64,000 nt of DNA from Toxonevra muliebris (lineage: Eukaryota; Arthropoda; Insecta; Diptera; Pallopteridae). This document shows positions 41,166 to 53,489 of the stretch, in pieces. The DNA lies in assembly GCA_963691655.1 (NCBI GenBank), contig OY829326.1, positions 73,339,235 to 73,403,234 on the forward strand. Reading direction: 5' to 3'. The notes below the pieces were generated by a model. It saw only the letters and a list, made by a program, of their open reading frames with translations, searched no databases and was not told the origin of the DNA. The first letter of the stretch is position 1. The number at the start of each line of letters is the position of its first letter. The translations under genes were made by a program, and so were the position numbers.

Positions 41166-44100
41166 CTACTATTTGGAGATGTGTATGTGTGTGAGTTTGC
41201 TCTGTAGTTATGTGAATTTGCTCTGTATGTATGTATGGATTTCGCATAAATATGGCTGTCGGATTGGCAGTGCAAAAAAATACTTATAAAGAGAATGATG
41301 ATGATGATGATATCATGCTAGCGTGATTTTTTTTTTAAGTAAATAAATGAATGTATGTATGTATATAAATACTTCCTGTTTTGTTGCTTGCTTACGCGTA
41401 CCTACAGACACACTACATAAATTAAAAGTATTTTGACAGCTGTCAAAATTAAATTGAGTAAATATAAGAAACAAAGAGCAACAGCGCGAGAGTGTCATAG
41501 AGAGAGAGGCAGATATCGTATATATGCAAAAATCTAAATTGTGTCATTTTTTTTTTTCAATTTGATCACTTCAAATTATGAATTTGCTTATTTGATTGTA
41601 AGTGCTGTTAAAAAAAACTAAAGCAGCTGGAGGAAACTCTGTAGCTGCTCACTTAAAAAAAAAAAAATAATTGATTGTTTCCATAATTTTTCAAATAAAT
41701 GTCAACATTATTCAAAAATTTTAATTATTATTGTTTGTTGAATTTTTAACAGCTATTTATGTAGGTATGTACATTTAAATCAACACTTTAGTTTTGGATT
41801 ATTTAGGAGCTTGTAAGAGTGAGTTTGTATGTCAATTGGCAATAATATCACACATACATACCAAATGTATGCATGTACATGAACACCAACAACTAACTCA
41901 CTTGACTACTTTTTTATAATAAATTTTATTAAACGCTCTCTCTCTCTTCTTTTAGTTCTTATGCTCTTTCATATATATTTATTCTTTTATTTTTATTGTA
42001 TTGTTTATTTTTTTTCCAACTATTAATACCTCTGTCCCTGCCTCAACCTCTACCTTTGCTTTACCCTCTTTCTCTACTTTTGCCTCACTCTTTTTCTGTA
42101 CCTCTGTTTCTCCTTCTATTCACTGTTCTTTTTCTGTTGTTGTTGGCATAGTATTATTATAGTTGTTGTTTTGTTTTGCCTTCCAATTTTCTGCTTTAGT
42201 TCAGCGCGCGCGGTAATTGACCAGGCACGATGTGAATGAACTCGTTCAATGTCAACTTTTTCTCCGTTCACTACCAGTAGCAAGACAGAGAAGTTAGCAT
42301 AGAGTGCATAGGATAGAGTGAAATAGTGCTAAAGAGCAGAGAACCAAAAAACAAATACTACACACAAATACACTCAATATATAGTTTTTATTGGTGCACT
42401 CTCTCTCTCTCTCTTTGACTCTCAATTTTTTTGCTCTAACTATAGTTATCTCTCGTATTTTTGTATTTTTATGCTCTTCGGTTTTTTTAGTTTTGTGTTG
42501 ATATATTACCTTTTGTAGCTACCTTCCCTCCCCCCTGGTTCCGAATTTCTACTTACTCATCGGAATATGTCGAATTATATGTAGAAACAAAAACAACAAT
42601 CGTGCGTAATTGTAATACCAACGATTTGTGTTGTTGGTTTATGTTGAAGACGAAGGCGATGACGATGTTAATGCCGATGATGTTCATGTTGATGATGATG
42701 ATGGCACGATGATGGTATTCTATGCTAATAACTCATATCATCATCGTCTAGCAGCAATTGTTGTTGTTTATATAATAGTAAGGAAGTATCTGTGTTTAGT
42801 CTTTTGTTTTTTCAATTCAGTTTATTTGATTAATTATTATTTAATTTTATACTAATACCTTAAGCTTGATAATAAATTATCACTATTCACATTAAAAGCA
42901 AAACAGCAAACAGTATGCCTATTATTTGTTTACAAAAACAAAAACAAAAAAATAAACAAAAATAAACCAACAATAAAAAATAAAACCCTAACCTGCATCA
43001 ATTCATTTTCGACAGTGCACCACACACACACTCGCTCCCTCGCTGTGCTACACATATCAGCAGCAACAATGCAAATAGCAACAACAACAACCATAGCAAT
43101 AATGACAATGACTTAACTATGACACAGCAACACACACATAGCTCCTACTCGTTCTCTCTCTCTCTCTCTCTTTCACTCTCTTACACACACATGCAGTGCA
43201 CTATCATGCACAATGTATGGTTTTGTATTGCTGCTTTCCCTCCCAGGAGGAAAAAACTAGATGGTATAAAAATAGAAAAAAGAAAATGCAAAGAACATGA
43301 GGGCGAGGGTCCATATATGTACATGCATATACAATAAATAAATTATACACCAGAGTGCTTTAAATAATGTCATACAATCGAATAATATGTAGTCGAATAT
43401 AAAAATGCATACATAATAAAAATATACAAAAAAAAATTCTTATCAATTAATTCAGTGAATTTACTACGGAAATATTCAAAAAAATAAACAAAATATAAAT
43501 GTCAGTGTGATATGAAATTAATCAATTTTTGTTTCCCTTATTTCCATTGTCGTCATCATCGCCGTCATCGTCTGTCGCACTCACTTCCCTTTTTTTCAAC
43601 TCCTCATTCACTTTCCGGGAATCATAAATGAAAACTTTTCGTATGCAGGCATAATCTTTGGTTTGTGTGTTTTTTGAAATAGTGAAGACTTATAACCCTT
43701 GAACAACTTTCTAGAATTATTATGTAATTTTATTTTTTTTAAGTATGTATATAATTTTTCAAGCATAATAAATAAATGTGAAAATATTTTACACAATCAT
43801 TAAAAAAGTTCGACCTGTTTTGTGCCACGCTTTTTCTAAAAGGTAAATAAAAAGACTTTGAATAATTTGAAATTGAAGCCGCAAAAACCATGAGCAGATC
43901 AGCAACCCCTCTTGTCCCCTCTCCGATCTCTTTTTGAAAGAGGCCGGCTATAAATAAAAACAAAAACATTGTTGGGTCATGGAAAAAACATTTTCTAGAT
44001 CAGTTTGACATATTTAGATACCTAATATCATGAAAAACGAATTCTTGACTTATGTTACTAATGAAAACATTTATGATACTAAAAAACCATAGAATTTTGA

Positions 44101-45690
44101 AATTGCTGCTATCCATGAAAAGTTTTATTAAATTTAAATTTGGATTGGAACCACCCATTTATCATCATACTGTATATATATTTTTTTAGAAACACAAATT
44201 TTTCAATTACATTACAGAGTACAACTTAACCTCATCCCTTTTCATTTTCCTAGCGCGTCATTCAAGCCATGATCGGACAAAACGATAAACCACACACTCA
44301 GATAGCTTTGGCTTTCGTTGGAGACACTTATTTTTCTACATTCAACGTGAAAGTAAGGTTGCATTTTTACTTCAGACGAAATGTTTTCTCCCGTATCTGA
44401 AAGATATTAGAGAGCACAACTGTGCTTCACGCCTCCTTAGAAATCCGCCACGACTGTAGCCACACTTACTCTCTTACCTAGAAATTTATATTTACCTATG
44501 CTATTGCTCTCTTGCATAAGTCTCTCACATTCCTTCTTTTCCTTTATTTCATGGTTTTCACAGTACTGCCTACTATTCTATTCCACTATATGTCTTTTTT
44601 CCTATAGTTTTCTTTTTATTGTGCCCCTCTTTTTGCGTAACGCTTAATAACATTTTCTGTTACCATGCATCAGGCCAAGAAGAATGATGAAATTTATCTT
44701 CCCATGCTCTCTGGCATGCTCAAACCATTCCATACATGCAACTATATTTTTGTGTATATATACAGATAAGTTTATTTACATGTACATACGAATGTATGTA
44801 TACCTATTTATGCATGTATATGTGTATGTTGAAATGCATTTATCATCGGGGTTAACGCTCTCGAATGCACTTGAACGACTGACAGAATGAGGCATTATAT
44901 TTGTTTTGTGTGTATGAATGTATAAATGTCTGTATGTATTCCTGAAGAAGGGCGAAGGAAGAGAAAGGGGGAGGAAGATATGAAAAGAACAAAAGGAAGT
45001 TTCGTTTTTGTTTTTCTTTGTTTGGTTTGGTTTTGTATTTGTGCATTATTTATTAATAAATTTTCAATGGAAAATTTTGTATGGAATGTATTTACAATTT
45101 TTGAGCTGAATTTTTACATACTTATGCTCACCCATTTTGTGTAAATTTTTGGTGACACAATTTTTTGTATTTACCAAGTTTTTAAAAATATTTTTGAAAT
45201 ATTCTTAAGAAAAGAAAAACTGAGTTTTTCATCTGTTAGACTTTCCTTCTTCCATTCTCCAATTTAATTGTAAATAACATCAGCAGCATTATTGCAATCA
45301 AGCATGCATAAACAATTTCCATACTTCTTTAATTTCATTGTTGCATTTTAACTCATTTAGTTTATTATTTGCTTTAAGTGTGGGTGAGGACTGAGTGTAT
45401 ATCTGTGTGCGTGTGTATTTATCTCTTTTACTTTTTGCATTTGCTGCAGCAGCGACAGCAGCATCGTCAGCAGCAGCCCTGTTTGCCTATAAAAAGTTCA
45501 TTGCACCTTGCAATTTGGGTCATCAACCTCAGTTTATTTAGGTTATAACTTTTGCTGCTGGTTCTTCTTTTTCTTCTTCTCCTGCTCTTTTCTGTTTATG
45601 GTGCTAGTGCTATGTATGTAGTTGTTGTAGCTGTTGCTAACTCGTTGATATAAATGCTTTTTTTAATGCATGCAGCTACTCGTTAGAATT
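41166..45690. other. Intron DNA with simple repeats
   Basis: No gene is visible. GAT repeats (41297-41311 and 42676-42702), CT tracts (41936-41947, 42400-42413, 43154-43171), CA tracts (43021-43030, 43183-43190) and a CAG-rich stretch (45445-45477) are present. An EcRE-like site at 45495 is listed separately. Confidence 0.4.
45495..45507 (+). promoter_or_regulatory. Eip75B: EcRE-like site of hsp27 type (AGTTCATTGCACC)
   Basis: It is 12 of 13 to the palindromic EcRE consensus, and its single deviation (C in TGCAC) is the same one seen in the functional hsp27 EcRE, GGTTCAATGCACT. It sits about 200 bp before a GAGA tract (45697-45735). Confidence 0.4.
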
Positions 45691-45696
45691 TGTTAA

Positions 45697-45735
45697 GAGA
45701 GCGAGAGAGAGAGATAGAGAGTGTGAACGAGCGAG
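45697..45735 (+). promoter_or_regulatory. GAGA tract
   Basis: AGAGAGCGAGAGAGAGAGAT continues into GAGAGTGTGAACGAGCGAG. GAGAG repeats are known GAGA-factor targets; similar GA/CT tracts are common through the window, so specificity is low. Confidence 0.3.
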
Positions 45736-46227
45736 TTAATATCGAAATGCAATTTCGAAAAGCTCTCGTTTACATATATGCGCTTTAACAATGATAGAAA
45801 AAGCACAAGCAAAAAAACCATGCATACTTTTAGGCTTCGCGCTGTGTATATTATTTTGTACTACAGCAATATAGCATTAAAAATTATGCTATATTTTTTT
45901 GTTATTTCAATACAACTAAAGCTTTTTTTTTGCTTTTCTGCTTTTTGAATATTGATACTGTTTAGCTTTTTGTGCTTCTTCTTCTTGTGTTTGTACACGT
46001 GTGACGTCAATGGTGGTAGCGAAAATTAAAAGCTTTTTTATTTCTTATTTGATTGCAGCTGAAAGTTGAATGAATTCAAATTGGGTTGAAAATGAATAGC
46101 TCTAATTATTTTTTTTTCCTGGTTTTTTTTTTATACATACAAAGTACATAAGTTTTGAGATAAAAAGAACCGAAATGAAAAGTTTAGGGATTAAAAAAGA
46201 TTTTTTCAACATATGGTAAGTGTTAAC

Positions 46228-46318
46228 TTCAACTACCTGAAGCAGAGGGATAGGGACTTGGCTCCCAAATCACAAAGGGCCTAAGTGTGCTGGGACCCGC
46301 AGGCAGCCTAACCTAAGT
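46228..46318 (+). mobile_element. Probable LINE 3'-end remnant
   Basis: A GC-enriched segment in AT-rich DNA contains CTACCTGAAGCAGAGGGATA, AAGGGCCTAAGTGTGCTGGG and ends GGCAGCCTAACCTAAG. The terminal CCTAACCTAA matches the tail type of the LINE fragment at 53081. No coding domain is present, so the call rests on composition and tail only. Confidence 0.35.
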
Positions 46319-46319
46319 A

Positions 46320-48070
46320 TTAATTTTAGTCTAAAGTGGGAAGCTCGTGTAGGTGTGGCATAAATCTGGAGGACCGACCTAGAACTAGAGATCTCTCCAA
46401 TAATAGATTATATGGATTATTTTTATGTCGAATTTCATCCGGCCACTGAAAGAATAGAAAGATCTTAACAAATTTAGATTTGTTTATTAGGTAATAAATT
46501 TCGGAATGTTTTACAATGTTTTTTTTTGAATTTTTTCAAAAATACTGAAAGAGGAGGGATAAAGAAGAAGATGGGGGCAAAAGAGGCAAGTGGCTGCAAG
46601 ATTTAGTTTTGGCAAAAATATCCTTTAGTTTTGAAATTGAGTAATTTAAATTTTAAAAATGTTGATAAAGCATTAGAATTGTACTGGAAAAGCGGGAGAG
46701 AGCTGCAGAAGGCGTTTAGTTGAATTTATTTATCTATTGAATTAATTTTTTTTTTTTTAACACATATGCATTTCTTTTCACCTAAACATTTTGCCGCCAT
46801 ATTCGCCTAACAATTGAGTACCGCACAGCAATGTACATTCATAAATGTTGCAGCAAATGCTAGCAACAAGCAGCAACAACAAAATAGAAAAAAAAAACAA
46901 ATTAAATATAAATAAAAAAAAAATATAAAATAACTGGGGCGAGGGCGAGGAGCAATGAACTGTGGTCGACTGACGATTGTACTAGGCAGAAATGCAGTAT
47001 TCGTTAGTGCTATACTGCATTATTCTACTACTATTACTACTACTACTACTACCACTATTTCTATTATACATAAAGCCACCACTAGCAAGGTACTTCACAA
47101 TTGCTTTGTATATACATATATATACATATATATATATACATATATATATGTGTGTGTGTGTGTAAGTATGTAGATATAAAATTTTAGTAAGCTATGTATC
47201 TCTAACCCACCCACTAATCTCCCTTACTCTCTTCAGTCCACACATACATATGTACACACAAACACGCACACTCACTCACTCACTCGATTAACCTAGTTAA
47301 ATGTCATTCACCTCGGTGGGTCGTTTTGGTTATTTTAGCTTTGACTGGGGGTTGCTTGTTTGTTTGCCTGCCTGCCTTTTTAACATTTGCTTTTGGTTTT
47401 TTTTTGTTTTCTTTTAGCTAAATTCTTCAGCTGAGCTCTCTAGCTGACTACCCTTAAAAAATTACTATACACACAAAAAATTTTTTGTTTGCGGGGTTGA
47501 TTTTTAGTGTAGCTTTTCATTTTCATTCGGGCATAGATTTAAGGTGCTCAATGTGGTGGTGGGAGCTCGTTGGCAACAGCAGCAATAGCTTTTGCTTTTT
47601 CTTTTTCAAATTGTTGGGGTGAGGGTCATCAGCTAGAGTGTTTGAATTCTAATGCTATTACTGGTTAGCTTTGCTCCTGGGGTATTGCTCTACTAATGAC
47701 ATCTTTGTTTGATTTTCATAATTAATTATGAAGGCGTAATATTTTAATATTATTATTGTTAGGGTAATTGTGTTTAGAAACTTATGCAATTTAGGTGTAT
47801 ATATTAATATAATAAGTTTGAAAGAAAGTTGTCATTGCTTTATTCGCAAGTAATAAAATTTTAAGTTTTCGGTTTTTGCCTTAACGTTTTGAGCCATCAC
47901 TGGTTCAAAACGCTGATTTCTATGCTCATAAGGGAGACGTTTTTATTCCTAGTAATTAAAATTGAGCCCAAATATTATAGGAACTAAATTTTTAGTTGTA
48001 TTAAGAATAGGCAAAGAATTTATAGTCCTCGCGTTATTTGTTTTTAAACAAAAATTCCAAAAAACAGATT
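46320..48070. other. Intron DNA with simple repeats
   Basis: ACT repeats (47028-47052) and a TATACATATATATACA...TGTGTG palindromic microsatellite (47108-47163) stand out, together with CA/CACT tracts near 47256-47284. No gene is supportable. Confidence 0.4.
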
Positions 48071-48076
48071 TAAGTT

Positions 48077-48215
48077 AGCGTTACCCTTCAGGACGAATAC
48101 TAGGGAACCCAGTTACTCCACAGCCGCACTTGGGTCACATCTATCTGATTCATGACGGGTTAGATAACCCAGACAGCAGTATTCTAGAATGGCTTGAAGT
48201 CGCGCGGTGATTGAG
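48077..48215 (-). mobile_element. GC-enriched, transposon-like remnant
   Basis: About 140 bp with normal base balance sits in very AT-rich DNA. It includes ACTAGGGAACCCAGTTACTC, GCCGCACTTGGGTCAC and GGGTTAGATAACCC. Stops interrupt all frames I tried. It looks like the UTR of a retroelement on the minus strand, but no domain confirms this. Confidence 0.3.
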
Positions 48216-50056
48216 AAGAAAATAAATCCAAATTGTATTTTCGTTTCTTGCGGGTATCTGCAAAAAATCTAAGAGAGAAGTACAAAATTACTAGAAACTC
48301 TCTGATTGTGATGAAATTTCATTTTGCTATTAAATTTTGGGTCGCTAAACTCAAATTCAGTTCTGAAGTCAGTTTTAATTAACCTGTTTTCGTTTAGCCA
48401 CAAACTTAAACTTAAACTTACAATTTCCGTCATATTTGGCAAGCTGCTCCTATAATGGGAGAATGGGAGAATGGACGATTTGATCTTCAAGTAATTTATT
48501 TTATTTAGTTAGGCTGATATTGGACTTTTCAGAAAGTTAAACAATTTTTATTGGAATCCTTTAATATTGGAATAAAATTGATTATAATGAATGTAACTTT
48601 TAACTTTTTACACTTTTATTCGTTTTTCAGCATGATTGCATACTTTTAGGGTTAACAAAAAAAGTTTGATTCCAATTTTGTTCGAAGAAAATCATGTCCC
48701 GACGTATTTTCAAATTGAATTATTTCTTGAGGTTATCATTTGCCCTTCACGGAGGATGTTTTTGTATATTCCGATAAAGAAAGTTGCTTCTAAAATTGAG
48801 AAAAAATTGATACAGAAACATATTTTCACATATTTTCTAGATTTTCTCTCCCAAAATTCGTAAATTTTCAGTTTTCGTGTTAACTTAACGCCTAACTTTA
48901 GAAACAATGCAGAATTTTTAGCTTTCCAAATCTTGGTTAAATTATGATACAAATCATTTCCTGGATAAATTGCAAATACAAAACTTGAACCTTCGGCAGG
49001 ATATCATCAAAAACTTTTTTTTAGATGCTTTTTACTCAACAGACTAAAAATTAAAATCGAACGATCCAATATTTTTGTTAGAAATTTCTCGACTTTGGGC
49101 TACTCTTGCACTCACATTTATTATTTTTTCGCCAAGATTTGTTTCTGTGATTATCTTAGTTGGAGTATTATCTTTTAAATGATGCCAAATTTGTTTGGTT
49201 TTGACATTATGAATGTTTTGAATTTTGTCTATGGAACGAACCACTGTGCGCTAGAGCAAAAATTACTTTTGAGGTCTACACACACGCTTGTGAGTCGTTC
49301 TCTCTTGACTCGATCTTATAATCTTAACAAAAGCGGATTCTATAGAGAGAAGTAGGGAAGATATTTTGATCGTAGGATTTGTAAATATACTTATTAATGA
49401 CAAATGGATTTGCTGCATTTAATTTATTTTAATTCTCCTATAATGACAATTTATTATTTATTACATACTTATATATAAACCTTTAGCTTGATCAATTTGT
49501 GATGCTCTAAAAAGAATAAAACTTTCCTTTGACATAATAATACAATTGAATAAAATTAGAAGCAGTTGAAATTTAGAATGCAAAATGCAACAACAAGCAA
49601 GAGCAATTCATGCTAAATAGTAAAATTTACGTTTTATTTGTAAATTATATGAAAATTATGGAATATGCAACATTGCAACCAAGCAATCAAAAATAACAAC
49701 AAAGCTTATACGTAACAAATGTAATAGAGCGCATAAACATAAAGTAACAGAAAAAGTACTAAAGAGGGTGGTGCGAGATACTTGAAAAAAAAAAAAAAAT
49801 AGAGAGATAGATAGTGAGAGAAAGAGCAATAAAACAAAGAGGGAAGAGGGATTTGTATACAAAATAATTGTCGTAAGTCGTAAACCTGAATTTATTTTTT
49901 TGTGTGTGGTTACTTCATTTCTACCATACGGCAAAAGTGAATGAACTTTGTGAAGTTAAGGTATGTATGTATGTGTATGTACGTACTTCTTCTTTTACTT
50001 TTTTCTCTCCACATCTAATTCTTCTTGTTCATCTTTAGTTTCTGCAGTTGCTGTTG

Positions 50057-50091
<35 letters not shown>

Positions 50092-50440
50092 TATATTGTC
50101 ATTGCAAAAAATGTTATTTTGCACTATTGCCTGACACTATTTGCTGGCTGCCTGCATGCCTGCCTGCCTATACTCCATCCAGTAGTTAACTCTGTATATT
50201 CGCTACTCGAACTACAACTACTACTGCAATGACTAGTTAAGATGGTACTACAAATAACAACAACAACTATTAGTACTGCTACTAGTAACTATTACTCTCT
50301 TTCTCTTCATGCTATTGAATTTTCACACGCACACTCTCTCTCTATTTCTCTTTGTAGTTTGCTCTCTCTATTTCTTTTGTGCATTCGCACACACACACAC
50401 ACACACACATATTTTGCTCACTATATTTAACGTCATGCGA

Positions 50441-50453
50441 AAGTCATTGCACT
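50441..50453 (+). promoter_or_regulatory. EcRE-like site (AAGTCATTGCACT)
   Basis: The right half, TGCACT, is identical to that of the hsp27 EcRE; the left half, AAGTCA, differs from RGKTCA at one base. Overall it matches 11 of 13 consensus positions. It is a weak candidate on its own. Confidence 0.25.
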
Positions 50454-52490
50454 GTGCGGTACTTTCATTGCAGTCAACGTCGCTGCAATCGTTTGCAATT
50501 GCAGGCGTCGACTGAGGTCGATGACGTTAACGAATGAATGCAATTTGCTTCTTTTTTCTGGTTGCAAAAATTTATCGTTACTTTTTCTAAACCGATTGTA
50601 TGTATGTATGTGTATGTGTGTGTGTGTGTTTATGTGTGTTCAGTGTATTAGAAAGCCGTTTATGTTCAGCGTGCGTTGTTGTGTTGTTGTTGCTGGGTAT
50701 GAGAAAGAAAGCACGCATTGATAGTGTGAAAGCACGCAATTTTCACACACATACATAAAAACAAACTAGTTGCTTGCCAATTGCCAAATTGCATACAACT
50801 TACGCACTTCACTTACGTCATGGGAATGCATGCCTTAGCGTGCAATGAAATGCTGCTGTCATTGGTGTTTGTCTACTTGTATACATATTAGCTTGAAGCG
50901 GTTTGCGGGTTGAAAGCGTTTTTGAAAATAGCAACAAAATGTTGTAGGTACGTGCACAAAATCTTAATGTGATTTTTTTTTGTTTTTTTTTTTAACAGGA
51001 AATGACAACTTTGACAATTTTTATGGCAAGCAATTTTTTTTTAGATTTATTTATTTTCTATTTAATGTAAAAATTGTAGAAAACCATATAAAATATTATG
51101 CTATACTGACTTATGGATTAAGAACACCCGCTTTTTTCTTCCAGGCCCATTACTCTCTCTCAATTAACAGTTTTTTCTCTCAAACGAAGAAATTGTGCTG
51201 TTGATCCATAATAGTAATAAAAGTTTCCACAATTTTCCTATGGGGATTGTAAATCATTATTGGATCTATAGGTTCTTGAGAAAGGGTTAGGGCTGCGAGT
51301 GGTTCCCCCTACTGATTTTCTAGTTCTTGGTTCTTAGGTCCTAAAGGTTATTTCTCTCTCTTTCACAGTTGCTCTTTGTTCTCTCTATCTCTCTTTCTTA
51401 AGTGCGTTAAATAATAAACCATAATGACTCATTTTTACTTGTTCATATGTAGCACACAGTTTTTAAACCACTAACTTCATAATTTTCTCAAAAATCAAAC
51501 TCGTAAACAAATGAGTTGCCATTTTTTTTGTTTTTAATTTTTTCTGTTTGACATAAATAAACTGAACATGGCTCGCACTCAAACTCAATGGCTTTGTGGT
51601 TTCTTTGGAACCAAGAGATGCGTCACACACAATTTTGCAAACATTTACAAAATTTAGGTTTATGTTAAAAAAAAAAAAATTATATGCACACATACTTAGT
51701 TACTTTATTTGACAATTCTATTCATTGCCCAATTATCAAGAATTAAAAAACCTAAAACGCAATTTAAACTTAAAAATGCACATATTTTTATTATTATTAT
51801 TAACAATTTTCCACTACTTATACAAACACACAGATAATAATAATAATAAAAACAAATGCCACATTACTCTCAAATGAGTATATTGAACTGTCAACTATGA
51901 AATTAGAACAATGCACTATACATTTCTATATGTGTATGCATGTGTGTGCGTGTGTGTGTAAATGTGCATATATTTTATATGTATGTCGTCGTCTCTCTTT
52001 ACTGACAATAATATAAACAACAACAACAAAAAGCTAATGTGCTGCGAGGTCCATTGCAATAATAGCAACGACTGCAACTCAATTTACAACAAATAAATAC
52101 AAATAAAATTTAATCAAAGCTTTTAATTAAATACATACATATGTATTTATGCAATTAATTTTAATTGCAAATTGTAACAAATTATAAAATAAATGGAAAT
52201 TTCGTATTTGTTTGACAAATTATGATTTTGTACCAGTTAGAAACATGTGAAAACTAAAATAAAAAAATTAAAATAAAAATCTTTGGGTTTTTTTTTCTTT
52301 ATGTAACTAATAAATTTTATTAAATATTTGTTTTAAATTTTCAAACAAAATCAAACGCACACATCGAAAAAAAAAATTAAACACCAATCAACATAAGAGA
52401 AAGACAATGATGACGAAGAAGCACCAACAACAACAACAACTACCACAGAGAAGTCGTTCGTTCACATTCACACACTTCATACAAATGCAA

Positions 52491-52505
52491 GAAGTCATTG
52501 ACTTC
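52491..52505. promoter_or_regulatory. Perfect 15-bp palindrome GAAGTCATTGACTTC
   Basis: Two exact 7-bp arms, GAAGTCA and TGACTTC, flank a single T: an inverted repeat with one-base spacer like an EcR/USP site, with AAGTCA in place of RGKTCA. It could serve EcR/USP, another nuclear receptor, or be chance. Confidence 0.3.
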
Positions 52506-53080
52506 TTTTTGACTCTGTTTTTGTTTTGTTGTTGTTGCTGTTATTTTTTTTTTGTTTTGATTTTGATTTATTTTGTAAAGAGTTACTTGGAGTTTATACC
52601 TATGTTTGTTGTTTTTGTTTTTTGACAGTTTATTGCTGCTCTTATTGTTGTTGTTGTAGTTTTTGTTGTGGTGAATGTACACGAGTGGTTTGTTCTAGAT
52701 TAATTTCATCGCGTGTTAAGGACGCCATGTTTTAAAAACACTATATAGTAATATGAGTATGACAACTGCAATAGTGAGGGAAATAGTGTGAGAGAGAGTG
52801 AGAGAGAAAGATATAGGTGAGTGACTGCTGAGCATAGAGTTAAGTTTGACAGTTGAGATTTATTATCAAATAACTAACAACAACAAATAACATTTTTAAT
52901 AAAGTATTTTATTTAAGTAGTTCATTTATTTTAAAAGTACATCTGAAGGGCGTAGATATTTAGAAGGGGTTCTTCAACCTATTTCCTCTTATTTGTATTC
53001 GACTTTGGTTTTAAAAGCAACAGCAGCAAACTCTTAATTAACTATATTGCTTAACCAGTTCATTTTAGAGGCAAATAGAC

Positions 53081-53480
53081 TAGGTTAGGTTAGGTTAGGT
53101 TATAGCTGTTCAATAATGAGCACACTGAAACCTACTGGTCTATTGTGATACCCTGGGCCTAATAGTCACTTTCCAATCCCTCCTAGTCAAGTGTTAGCGG
53201 GGCATTGAAGGGATTTTATCGCCGTCTGACTATCAGTGAAAATGCAGATATCACTACAGGGTATCGCATTACATCTTATCAGGTTAGCTGCTTCAGTGAT
53301 CGCCAGCAGTTCGGCTTGGAAAACGCTGCAGTGATCTGGGAAACGAAAGCACGTTGAGATGCACCGACGCTTAGAGTAAACTCCACACCCAACCTTAGCA
53401 TCCAATTTGGAGCCGTCAGTATACAGTTCAATGGTTTCAAGGCGTATTTCATTATATGATAGACTAAGGCGTATTAAAAA
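53081..53480 (-). pseudogene. LINE fragment: N-terminal half of RNase H with TTAGG-like tail
   Basis: Read on the minus strand the frame gives ETIELYTDGSKLD (first catalytic Asp in TDGS), FQAELLAITEA (catalytic Glu) and FTDSQTAIKSL (second catalytic Asp): the first three catalytic residues of RNase H type I from an I/LOA-like LINE. The frame stops at about 53187, before the GNEQAD part. About 85 bp of untranslated-looking sequence follows, ending in (AACCT)4 at 53102-53081. The missing domain end implies an internal deletion. It is the complementary half to the fragment at 5680-6390, perhaps from a related family. Confidence 0.8.
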
Positions 53481-53489
53481 TTAGTTTCG

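Larger units (their letters stand above)
48216..53080. other. Intron DNA with dense microsatellites
   Basis: CA repeats (50060-50087 and 50390-50408), GT tracts (50601-50632), poly(A) 49785-49799, GAGAGA near 52789-52810 and many CAACAA/GTTGTT words dominate. Reading frames are repeat-derived. Two EcRE-like palindromes (50441 and 52491) are listed separately. Confidence 0.4.

Noticed and set aside
53081..53102. Interstitial telomere from chromosome fusion
   Set aside because: Only about four units, located exactly at a LINE 3' end, so a retroelement tail is the simpler explanation.
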